A stretch of 64,000 nt of DNA, taken from NCBI GenBank assembly GCA_935421135.1, contig OW285188.1, positions 17,027,233-17,091,232 on the forward strand. Direction: 5' to 3'. Origin of the DNA: Bugulina stolonifera (Eukaryota > Bryozoa > Gymnolaemata > Cheilostomatida > Bugulidae). Each line of letters begins with the position of its first letter. Positions within the stretch are counted from its first letter, which is position 1. This document shows, piece after piece, positions 36,125 to 47,610 of this stretch. The notes under the pieces are model-generated. The model did no database searches. It was given only the letters and a program-made list of their open reading frames with translations, and was not told the DNA's origin. A program made the position numbers and the translations under genes.

Positions 36125-37649
36125 AAGCTGCACTACAATTTCTTGTCATGCTAAGAGTTGACCTACATTTACTATGCTACATGTAGAGTAACCATAAGTC
36201 ATCGCGCTAACAATAGTCTAAATTGTAGGCTTATTGCAAATATAAAATTCTATTTCACATTTCTATTTTTTATTATGAAGTTTATTTCTATTTCTTATTG
36301 GCTTCCATTTCCGTAATGCAAATTCTAGCTTCTTACCATATAAGGAAATCTTTGCTCATCTTTTCTACTGCTTGTTGTGAGACAAAACACAAATTCTAGC
36401 TGGATAATAACTTAACGCTAATGATTTATGTGGTGAGATAAAAATAATTGTTTAGGATCTTCATAATTATTATTTTTTATCCAGTTGATATTATGGTGCT
36501 AACCTATGTATATGTCTTTTTGACTTTCAATAAACCATTTCTGTTAATTCTAAACTGTTTTCATCGCTATAAAAAATAAAAATTTTGCAAAAGAACATCA
36601 TCAAATAAAGACATGTAAACACTTTATTCATATGTCACAATGTAGATTGGTAATGCTTTGTATATTCAGTATGCATGAGAAACTACCTACCAATGGTAGT
36701 TAGGCTTAGACTTCTACAATATTCCAGTGACCTTTCTATTGGGAAGTTAAGTGTAACACTATAATATTATATTCAGGCAATAAATTTGGTTGCAGTTAAA
36801 CAGAAAACAAATTTAACCAAATAATTACATATACAAGCCATATACATGTAGTAGATATTGTAGGAATTTCCATTCTTTATTTCATTATGCACACAATTCC
36901 TCAATATAGTATAATTTACATGTTCTCTGACCTAGTGATATGAAACAACTGAACCACTGGACTGGACCTATACTAGTATATAAAATGTACATGTATATCA
37001 TCTGTTATGCCAAGGAGAAGTAAAGCAGTAAATGTATTACTTTGGTATACTATAATACATAGGGCCTTATGTGTACATCTGTAACATGTACACAAGTTCA
37101 AGATGCTTGAACTATGACCTCTCAATACATTGATAAAATTGATCGCCACAGTATCATGACAGCTTCAATCTTGTGATCTGACTGTCAAGTTCAAAGTTTG
37201 AACTTTGAGAGGTCACATGTTAGATATTTTGTAAATATTGCGTTATGCTATACTGTGTGAGCTTTGCTCTCTGCAAGTATTTTAATGTGATGATAAGGAT
37301 GAGCCTATTTATCTACTACATATTTATCAAACTTTCATTAAGGGTGGGTCCAGTTTCCTCCATAACAGATACAAAATCACTGTTAGGAGCAGTGCTACAA
37401 TACATGGAGAACATTTCTACAGTAATCTTGGAGACATAACAGTTAGAGTGACTAGCTGTATTGGCAAACAGACATTACTGTCCATCATATGGTTGGAGAT
37501 AGTTAGTAAAGGAGAGTATCTCTTAGCCTTAGAGACTTCTACTACACTGTTCAAGAACCAGCTAAGGTGAGTGTCTACTGATAGGAGAGTAATACTTAGA
37601 GAATAATTAGTCACTGTACAATGTATTGATAGGTGTTCACACAATGTAT

Positions 37650-37750
37650 AAGCTTATTCTAGTATACTAGTATTTTCACCCACTTCAAGCATACAATATT
37701 ATGTATGCTTGAAGTGAGTGAAAATAAGCATAGGCTACTAGAATAAGCTT
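37650..37750. repeat. 101-bp hairpin palindrome
   Basis: It starts AAGCTTATTCTAGTA and ends ACTAGAATAAGCTT. The inner arms TTCACCCACTTCAAGCATAC and GTATGCTTGAAGTGAGTGAA also pair around an AATATT core. It may be a tiny MITE or a cruciform-forming site. Confidence 0.85.
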
Positions 37751-37913
37751 CAAAGATTGCAGTGTGTAATCTCTTTTGTTATGAAAGGAAAGCCAGCTCA
37801 TAGTACAATGTAGTATAATATAGAATATCTTCACAGTGATGTAATTTTCTTGCTACTGTTTCTGCAGGCTAGCCACTCCTAATGTTTTACGACTAAACAT
37901 GCATGTTTAAATA

Positions 37914-38060
37914 TATGCAGTAGATATGTTGGAGTATTTAAAGTCATGCATATAATATACAGGTACATGTAAATGGGTACTGTATATTGTACAGTATGCA
38001 GTGGATATGTTGGAGTATTCAAAGTCATGCATATAATATACATGTTCATGTAAATGGGTC
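37914..38060. repeat. 80-bp tandem duplication
   Basis: Two copies about 80 bases apart share GATATGTTGGAGTAT, AAAGTCATGCATATAATATA and ACATGTAAATGGGT, with a few mismatches. Confidence 0.85.
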
Positions 38061-38210
38061 TGATGCATACTGTGATTAAGAACATATTTTACATATCAGC
38101 AGTAATCAAAATATTGTCCAGTGTTATCAAACTTTCCAAATAAATAAAAATCTTTCTGTTGTGTTGTCATCGCCTTACAGGTTACATACACTGAGTGTGC
38201 TGCCTTTTAT

Positions 38211-38238
38211 TGACCTTTTGTTGACCTTTTATTGACCT
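38211..38238 (-). promoter_or_regulatory. Triple TGACCT (AGGTCA) DR5 array, possible nuclear receptor site
   Basis: TGACCT occurs at 38211, 38222 and 38233, each separated by exactly five bases, i.e. AGGTCA direct repeats of the DR5 type on the minus strand. DR5 of AGGTCA is the classic RAR/RXR arrangement. It lies about 165-190 bases before the ATG of the esterase gene. The T-rich spacers (TTTGT, TTTAT) mean a simple 11-bp repeat is an alternative explanation. Confidence 0.45.
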
Positions 38239-38402
38239 TCAACACTTCAACTAACCTGAATCAGTATCCTAGTGGAATTCTCATCAATTCAAAGAATATT
38301 CACAGAAACGTGCAAGTCAAAACTTCAAGCTTTTATCTACACACATACATATATACAGTACATACAGTAATGTATCTACAGCTACAGATAGCTGGAAGGA
38401 AG

Positions 38403-41400
38403 ATGGCGCTAAAGCTTATATCGACTCTTTCTATACTGGTTCTGGCAAGTTTTGCATACAAAGTATGGGACAAGACCAAAGTGCCTGATGACATACCACA
38501 TGATGAAGTTTGGAAAGTTAAAACCATAGAATTTGTCTGTAGGATACTCCATAAACTGGTAAGTATTAATTGTATAATTATTTACACATACATGTACATC
38601 TAGCATATATACACATACATGTACATCTAGCATATATACACATACATGTACATCTAGCATATATACATGTATATTATTATACCATAGTACAGCTATAAAG
38701 TATAAACGGAATGTTTATATAAGTGTACATTATACTCCTATATGAGATGTATAATAAAAAGTTATGCACTGGTTTGTTAGCAAGAGGACAACTCCATAGT
38801 GTATAGTGATACAGTGTAGTGCTACTTGCTACTATTTATATTAAACACTGCATGTATGTATGGTTGATGGGTGTCGTTGGGTGCAGAGAATAGGACATAT
38901 ACATATACATGTACTTTTGAGGATACCACGACAAGATTAAAATACTTACTTATGATTGTAGGATACTGACAGATATTGTATAATATTATCATGTTGACAT
39001 TCTGATCAAAGTGTGATGGGATCATATTTATCTTAGATTTATAAGCAGAAGATAGTCTGCAGTGTACGTGTAATCTTGCACCTACCAGTCATACTCATAC
39101 ATACAGTGTAGTTGACGTTTTGACATACAAGTGCATACTTACAATCATGTGAATTAGGGCAATATAAAATATATATGTACATATACATGTATTTATAGTC
39201 TACTAAACAGTGTGGCAGGGCTGTTATAAGGTATATAACATGTACATCATTACATACATACTTAATATGTTCCAGTATCTGTTTCATAATCAGTAGTTTG
39301 ATAATATTAGACTGTAACTACACTTATTATCGACTGCTAGTGGTAATCGAACACTGTTGAACTATAATACTTCAATGGTTGACACATTCAAATTTCAAAT
39401 AATAGAAGTATGTTGCACTACAACACCGTATCTGCATGTGTATACAGCGTATTTACAGTGTACTTACAGTGTATTTACAGTGTACTTACAGTGTACATAC
39501 TTACTAATTGGTATAGACTAGTAGGTCTGATGCCCAGGCTAACCTATATACATATCATGTACATTGCAGTATATATACTCTATAATAGGTCTACATGTTG
39601 TATGATGTAGGCCTTGCAGCTCTACAATGTTCTGTATCTGATTGAATATAGTATGCCTTAGGTTCATGGTATAGATGATTATAACAACTAGATGTACTGA
39701 TACACTTGTATATAAAACTAGCAGAAGGACATCCTTCCATAAATTCATAAACCAATCCAGTGGATGATAACGAATTAATAATGTACAGATTTACTGCCAT
39801 GTGTTAGTTTGTTCATAATGATGTATAAATTGTAGAGAAACCTGTTGGCATATCTCAACTTTGATATCCACCTTGGTCGCACAACTCTATCTTTTGCTAT
39901 GGATACAATGCATTATGGGATATGGCCGTTCACGATGGGGAGTGACAATGTCAACGAGAATGAAGTAAAGGTTGGTTCATAAATTGTTGTCTGCTTAGGT
40001 AGTGAGGGCATAGGTGTACAACTTGTGCTAAAGAAAGAGTATTAATGCAGTGCTGACCAGGCAGCGCTGATAATCATACCAGTCTAGCCCTAAATGTTTT
40101 GTGATAGTCCAAGCGGCAAATATGATAGCCTGAGTTCATTATCAAATTTGGAGCTGTTGATCAACAGTTCTGCCAAAAGTGAAATGTGGGAGAAGTTATC
40201 TTCTCTATGTTTGAATACTCCTTACATATAACTAATTACCACAACCATAAATATGGATTTAAGGCCATTAAAATAGTGAAACTGTTAATGAGTCAGCTAA
40301 CTAAAGTATTATTATAAAATTAATATGCTATACTTACAGTATACCATATATTTATTCACACAGTTTATGCAGATGGATATATAATAATCAAGATGTGATA
40401 CTTTCACATTTGCAGACTTACAACAGCAAGATGGCCGGTGTACCTGTCATACTACATAAGAGTCTGATCAAAAGAAATACAGAGGAGAAGAAACCACAGC
40501 CAGTGTTGATATACTTCCATGGGGGTGGTTGGGAATGGCTCACTGCAGGTAAAATGTGTAAATATTGTCATGGTAACATTGGGCGTGCCCTTGCATCTCT
40601 CACTTTACTTCTCGGACTGTTTTGTTGATATTTATATATCTTATCATAACCTGCATGTATGTAAACCAGAGTCTGACATTTCAAGCCTGAGATCACCATC
40701 ATGTTCTCCTTACAATGCGGGTCGCTATCATGATACCCCTTTATGCAGCTGTCTCAATTTTTCCAGCCTATCCCAGCCCAACTCTAACCCTAATAACTAG
40801 AACACTGGGAATCCCGACTGTCTCAGTAGAGTACAGGTTGTCACCAGAGCATCCTTATCCAGCTGGTCTACATGACTGTCTAGCTGTCACCAACCATATT
40901 ATAAAGCATCACAAGGAGCTGAATGTCGACCCTAACAAAATAATAATAGCTGGCGATAGTGCTGGGGGTAAGTCAACCATATGTACACAAAAATATTTCT
41001 ATAGCCTTAGATCTTCATTTGTGGTTATAAAAATTATTAAACCACATGAGGCCGTCTAGGTTTCCAGAGGATTTCTTAACCAGGGACATAAATACTTCTC
41101 CACAAACCATGTGGTACAACTCTCAAAGCAAGGCATTGCTAAGTAGCACTGCGCTCGTTCAGAATTATAACAAACTTCTTACACGTATTTCCTGTAGTCT
41201 ACATGGAGGTTTACTCATCCAGGTAACTATAATCGTATAGCTGATCTTCTACCATTAAATTGTTCTAATACTTTTTATGGCACAGGTAATTTAGCAGCCG
41301 CAGTGGCATTGCAGCTGAAAAAGAAACTTAGGCTGCAAGTACTAATCTACCCTCTCCTTCAAGCCATGGATCTACAAACACCATCTTATAGAGAGAATGC

Positions 41401-43434
41401 AGGAAAATTGAAGTAAGTTTCCTATTTTATTTATACATGGTATTGCATGGTAACACGTTCCTATTTTATTTATACATGGTATTGCATGGTAACAAGTTCC
41501 TATTTTATTCATACATGGTATTGCATGGTAACAAGTTCCTATTTTATTTATACATGGTATTGCATGGTAACAAGTTCCTATTTTATTTATACATGGTATT
41601 GCATGGTAACAAGTTCCTATTTTATTTATACATGGTATTGCATGGTAACAAGTTCCTATTTTATTTATACATGGTATTGCATGGTAACAAGTTCCTATTT
41701 TATTTATACATGGTATTGCATGGTAACAAGTTCCTATTTTATTTATACATGGTATTGCATGGTAACAAGTTCCTATTTTATTTATACATGGTATTGCATG
41801 GTAACAAGTTCCTATTTTATTTATACATGGTATTGCATGGTAACAAGTTCCTATTTTATTTATACATGGTATTGCATGGTAACAAGTTCCTATTTTATTT
41901 ATACATGGTATTGCATGGTAACAAGTTCCTATTTTATTTATACATGGTATTGCATGGTAACAAGATATTGATTCCAGGGCGTCAGGAAGCATTCACTTTG
42001 TTAACATCAAGTGTAGGCTGTGAAACTCGCAGACTAATACTGATAATGTTAAGTCACTCTCTCCCAAAGTGCTTCCTTTAAAAAAAGCAGACAGTGAATA
42101 AATAGAGAGAGGACAACTTCAGATTAGAATCGATAGCTAATAGGTACCCACAGTCTAAGCTACTATAAACTAGCATGTCTTGTGTAATTCCTGCTATTAC
42201 TTTTATATAAACAGTTACAGCAATGATATCTTCATGAGCTTTTCAGGGCTCAATCCATCAAATGAATATCATTTCGTAACGCAATGCCATTAAAATGTAA
42301 TTGCATCAAATTGAAATATGATAACAATATATTTGACATCCTTCTTGACCTGAGAATGTTTGAAGTGAAAATACTTATTGTGATATCAAAATGTGGAGCA
42401 GAAATGCCATCTTCTATGCAAAATTTCAGAATAATATTTTACAAACACATTCACACAACAGATAAACGGATAAACGTTCTATATGTAGATAAGGACATTA
42501 TTGTAATTATACCATGATATCTGCATGTACACCTTGTAGCACTGTAGTATTGTAGTATTGTTCTAACGTAGATAGAGTTACAAGAGATAGAGAACACAAT
42601 GCTCATGCTGATAGGATTATTTATATTGTTGCTTAGAGTTTTTATATTTTTCCTGCCATGTATGATTAATTTACGATATGTGTTTTCCACATTGACACAT
42701 AAGACACGACTCTCCATGCATTAGTAATCCCTGTATGTAATTAAACTTATCAACTGACCTTCATTAATTTAAACTGATGTAAATATGTATTTTGCAGCTA
42801 TATTATATCCCTATAAACCTCCGCATGTTCCCTTTCTAACTCAATTGAAATTAATTATGGTAGCAAGAAAACTTTGCTATATCAATTTTAATATGATTGT
42901 GGTTGTAGGTATATAATAAGTATAACTGACGTCGTTGACTGTGTTAGTAACTATGGCAGCATATCATCAGCTGGTAAAGCACTAATGTTAGAGAACAGAC
43001 ATATATCTAAATCAAGTCGATTGTCAAAATACAGCACTTACGTTCACTCTGATCTCCTATCGAAAAATATTACTAAACTAACGACAGTGGCCGAGTATAC
43101 AACACCAACAGCTGGAGCATCAGCGGCAGAAGTTGTAAAGAAAACAGAGAAGATAGTATTTAATCCTTCATTTATGCCTCTAATGGCCGAGTCACTGGAC
43201 GGCGTGACGGATGCTTACATAGTAACAGCTCATCATGATATTTTGAGAGACGATGGCTTATTTTATGCTGCTAGATTATCTAACTCAAATAACACTAAAG
43301 TAATTTCAAAGAACTATATGCAAGGCTTTCATGCCTTTTTCCATTTTAGTCAGGGACCTTTAAAACTGAGTGGGGCACAAAGCGCATTAAATGATTTAAT
43401 GGAATACATTCAAAATGAAATAATTTTGAAATGA
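38403..43434 (+). CDS. AADAC/NCEH1-like microsomal serine esterase
   Basis: Exons 38403-38558, 39836-39970, 40416-40548, 40749-40967, 41286-41412, 42215 to about 42250, and 42909-43434. The N-terminus is a single hydrophobic signal-anchor, so the enzyme is expected on the ER membrane with a lumenal catalytic domain. It has the hormone-sensitive-lipase-type alpha/beta hydrolase signature: oxyanion motif HGGGW (about 132-136), [13 protein letters not shown], nucleophile GDSAGGN (Ser about 212), [10 protein letters not shown], acid HDILRDDG, and GFHAFF carrying the catalytic His. [16 protein letters not shown] closely matches human NCEH1. Family members hydrolyse neutral lipid esters or arylacetamides. 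The acceptor at 40749 was chosen because it keeps frame and gives the usual spacing from HGGGW to EYRL. The exit from the 42215 exon is unresolved: the next exon needs phase 2, while the only good GT (42275) gives phase 0. AATAAA lies at 43537-43542. Confidence 0.85.
38585..38665. repeat. 27-bp minisatellite, three copies
   Basis: Three copies of a unit containing CACATACATGTACATCTAGC, just after the donor of the first coding exon of the esterase. Confidence 0.9.
41416..41964. repeat. 39-bp minisatellite, about 14 copies, in an esterase intron
   Basis: Nearly identical 39-base units (containing CATGGTATTGCATGGTAAC and TTCCTATTTTATTTATA) begin four bases after the donor at 41413. Because 39 is a multiple of 3 and the unit lacks stops in several frames, long ORFs with a 13-residue repeat appear on both strands. 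They are artefacts of the array, not genes. Confidence 0.95.
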
Positions 43435-46400
43435 TCTTAAAAGTGAAAGTTTTTTACTGCTGTATAGCCATTTTGTACAATTTTCCATAAAATATGTTGT
43501 ATTCAAATAGCACGATATAGATATTAACTCAGAATGAATAAAACTATTATTATTTATTGTTTGGTCAATGTTGAGATAATAAAACATAATCTATATTATT
43601 AAAGTTGCCTTTCCTTTGCAAATTGCATTAAAAAAGAGGATAACTCTTAAAAATATTCTATCACTACCACTCACATTATGAATGTTATGTCTCTGTGATC
43701 TCATAGCATAAATAATTATAGTTATACCAGTCTGTCAGGGCTAAGTTGATATGAGTAAATAATTTGTAGAAATTATTCTATGACTAAAATCCTATTTCAA
43801 TTTTCCAGTAGCCTACAATTTGAGGGTTGAACTAAATGCACTGCAACTAAAATATACATTGTACATGTACATGGAGTCATGATAACTACACCATTACTGC
43901 ACTGTGGTCTTTGTCATAGTAATTGATAACATGTACATATATTATGTTATGATATCATACTCTGATTGCTTATTGAGAAGTGATAATATGTTTAGCTGTT
44001 TTTCTCACCTTCTACTACTACTATGTACTGTGGTGTGAGTAAATGCCTTGTCCCAGTCTGGCTCATATGGTACTATCTGTCTGCTAACATACACTATGAA
44101 CATTTACCTTGGATCTTACCTCAAGCATGAATTACATTGTACATTCATGTAATCCATACTGGGTCTGATACTGTATATGTACAATTGCCCACTTACATGA
44201 TATTGTATAAAATGTAAATTTGTAAACACCTTAATTGCTGTACCATAATACTGTGTGTCTACATGACTAATATGCACACCAACTGTTATTTAAATAAATG
44301 ACTTCTGCACTCAGTGTTCCTACCCTTGCTCTAACCGTTATACCGTGTTGTGTCATCCTTTATGCTTCACTGGCCCATGCGTCACTAAAATAGTTATTAG
44401 TAGAGGGTTGTGCCCCCTTAGATATCGTAATTGGTAACTAGTTTACACCCTATAAGTGACGCTGAAGTATTATTGGTAGCCTAACAGGCTGGAATCGCAC
44501 GCTCTTTGGTTAGCACTTTTGAATTTTGATAAATCATAGTATATGGGGTTAGGTACTCTCATCTACCTCACCACAGCCAGAGGCTACATAAACCCAGAGT
44601 TGTCAATAACATTACATCAATTAGCAATAGATTGAGTGCATATTTGTTTTTGTTCAAATTTCAGAGCACTGCGCATAGTCGCAACATACTGGCATGCCAT
44701 TATGCAGTTACGGCAGTATGCAGTAGCCGGTAGTTATGCAAACAAGGAGTTGTAAATTGTACAACATGTAGTTTGCTCCAACCATAGAGAGAAGATAACT
44801 TTATGACAAAAGTTTTCACGCCGACATAGATTAATAAGGAGTTGTCCTACTTAAAGCTACACTTGTAACAGGATATTAGGATCTTTCGAATCATTTCAAA
44901 TGCCGTTGGCTTTGCGGCAAATCGATTATTAATACACAGGGAAAAGAAGAATGATCTACGAAGTGAATGAAGAGGTCAACACAAATGAGGATCTCCTATT
45001 GGTCAAACGGCTATAACCTAGACTCTGTACAAATAATACAAATTGTAGCGGGTGGCCTTGTTCACCCAACATTTTGGTTACTAATTTGAAATTCTAGAGA
45101 AAAAGAAAGGCGTCACTTTTAAAACACTGTCGATGAAAATGAAATTGAATATTAATTTTAATAGTTCAATCACACAACAAAACAAGTTTTGTTTGCTTAT
45201 TTACTTTGTTAAATACAAGGTGATCAGCACCGTAAAACGCACATGTATATATTAATATAACATTTACCTAATAAAGACTCACTTTGCGTTAACTAAGGAG
45301 TTTAAGTAGAAATAATAAGCAGTGGTGTGGATCGTTGCTTTAATCACACCAGCCATTCATTGTGAGAACTAAAAGGTGCGAAGAACGAAAGAAAGAAGTG
45401 CAGTGAGTTTTTTATTAGCTCAAGTGAGGTAGGGTTTCCTGGAACTATGTGTATTGTGTTGTAAACCATCGGGGAAGCCTCTGGTGATTAGAGGTAGGGA
45501 CAGTGTTAGAAATATTCCATTTCATTTGAGGTGGTTACTCTGTTACTGTTGTGTCCGAATGGGTAGCTGAGGTGCAGCCATGGGACATACAGGTCAGAGG
45601 AGAGCACCAATAGGCAAAGAGACAAATTCTGCCAACCAGGCAGGCACTAGGGCAAGTCCTGTGGTGATGCCAGCCAAACAGCATAGCACACGTCGAAGAA
45701 TGGGGAACGATCTCCTGGAAGCGGTCCTATGGTTGCTGTGGAGAGATCCTCCGACAACAAGGAGAGAGGCTGAGAGGTAGTCACGTGGACCAGGCTGTGT
45801 GCACATGACTCAATGTACCAGACTTAGCGGGATCATGAAGACTTGACACAGTGTAGCAGGAGCGGCTCCTAAGGCTGTATTGGGGGAGTAGATATTGGGT
45901 CCGGGTAGCAGTCATGAGACTGTACTGGGAAGGACACAAGTCCAGAGAGTGGGTGCGATACCCTATAGTTAGCAGTAAACAGTAAGAGACTGTATCATTC
46001 AAAAAGTAAGAGTACTTTATTGCTCAGCAGTCTATAACAAACCGAAACATGAATGCAAAATTGAGCTCTTTATATATGAAAACCAGTTTCGGACTGAGGT
46101 CAAAAGGTTAATAAGTACAACAAAGTCAGTCTCGGGCTGGAAAAGAGGTTCAAGTTACAAGATACAAAATCGGTTTCGGATCATGAGAATAAAAAGGCAC
46201 ATGAAAAGCCATGAAAATGTTTAATGGATTTGACACTCTTAAAATTCCTTTGTCAGTATTACTTGGTACAAAAATACTGTATATTTCTGGAATAAAATGT
46301 TGCCAGTTGGTTAATAGCCAGCCGTTACTAAGTAACAGGAAAATCCAAATCTGATGCCAAAAAATCAACTCTGCTTTAATGAAACTAGCAATAACAAGAG

Positions 46401-47610
46401 GGTACATTCTGGCTGGCCATGTACCCACTGAAAATGAGGTGGGTACATGCTGTATACTTCTGTGTACCCACACTTCTAGCACTAGGTAAGGATCTGATAC
46501 GTCTTGTAAATTTTGTAACCACATGTTGCCGTAACTATTAAGGACTCATGTGAACTAGTAGGCTATTTGTACTAGTCACCCGATATCACGAATATTGCAT
46601 GGTAAAAATTTTTAAAAACGTGTCTTTATTTGCTTTTAGAGAAGAGTTGATACTCTTCTCTAAAAGCTTCTCTTGTTGTCGTCAAAGAATACTCCCGTTT
46701 GCAAAGAGAAAGAATTTGATTGATTCATTTTGGTTTCATTTGAACGACTATACATAATTATTCTATGTCTATGCTATGCTTGAGTAAATTTAAAAACGGA
46801 AATAAAGAAGCCTTACAAAATAAATAAAAGTATGCCTCATAAAAATGGATGAACGGTAAAAGTAAAGTAAAAGTGTGATAAAATAAAAGTAATAAAAAAA
46901 TCAATATAAAATTATTGTTGGGCTGTATAGACTATCTATTATGTTTTGATTGTTAAACAAGCTGATTACGAGCTCAGGTCACCTGATTAATTGGCCAAAG
47001 AGATGTACAAAGTAAAATACAAATATATTTTTGGTGATTCCAAATCTGAAGGTTATTAACATTAAAGGATAAACATTTGAATACATTTAGATGTAATTGT
47101 ATCTTTGCTAAGCAATAGCCCAGCTATGGTAATATTGACTAGTAATCCTACATGTATGATTGCATGGAACTTGTCACCTTATATCCACTAGAATCTCTTA
47201 GGCTTCTCTTCTTTGATGGGTGTAGTTGGTTTATATTTGGTCAGCGAACCAACCTAATTTGTCACTGGCCACCTCACACAAAACATCTGTGCTTTACTCC
47301 CAAACATGGCCCTGGTTACTTTGTACTGAAGCATCCATGTAGTTGGTTGTTTCATTTATATACATGTAGCTAGTTATTTTCTTGCTGTGATGATATTAAA
47401 TAGGCGAGTGTGAAATTAAAACCTTGTTTACAACCATTTATACTTCATTGTTTTAAGATTCTATCTTATTTCCTATATCCTTGGTTTATGGCTCATGCAC
47501 TTTGTTAGAGATGCATAATTGACTTGCTAAAATTTTTAATTCCAAGCCGAGTTTCCAATTATATACATCACAATGCTCTGACATTATCAGTTTTAATCTA
47601 CAGCACAGTG
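43435..47610. other. Spacer between the esterase and CCDC177, no gene supported
   Basis: About 4.2 kb. The first part is 3' UTR and AT-rich DNA. From about 45360 to 46140 the sequence is distinctly more GC-rich and includes a 67-codon ORF (45580-45780, polar and basic). It looks like an old insertion, but no terminal repeats or known motifs were found. A palindrome AGAAGAGTTGATACTCTTCT lies at 46640-46659. A minus-strand 124-codon ORF (46524-46150) is not recognised. Confidence 0.5.

Larger units (their letters stand above)
36125..38402. other. Spacer between the 31-exon gene and the esterase gene
   Basis: This begins with the 3' UTR of the 31-exon gene (AATAAA at 36529-36534) and then AT-rich sequence. 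It holds a 101-bp palindrome (37650-37750), an 80-bp tandem duplication (37914-38060) and a TGACCT array (38211-38238). No gene recognised. Confidence 0.6.

Noticed and set aside
41372..42081. Long ORFs on both strands with 13-residue repeats
   Set aside because: They are produced by a 39-bp minisatellite inside an intron whose flanking exons splice in phase without it.
46150..46524. 124-codon minus-strand ORF rich in Trp, Phe and Ile
   Set aside because: No recognisable motif, no splice context and no membrane-protein pattern that holds up; treated as chance.
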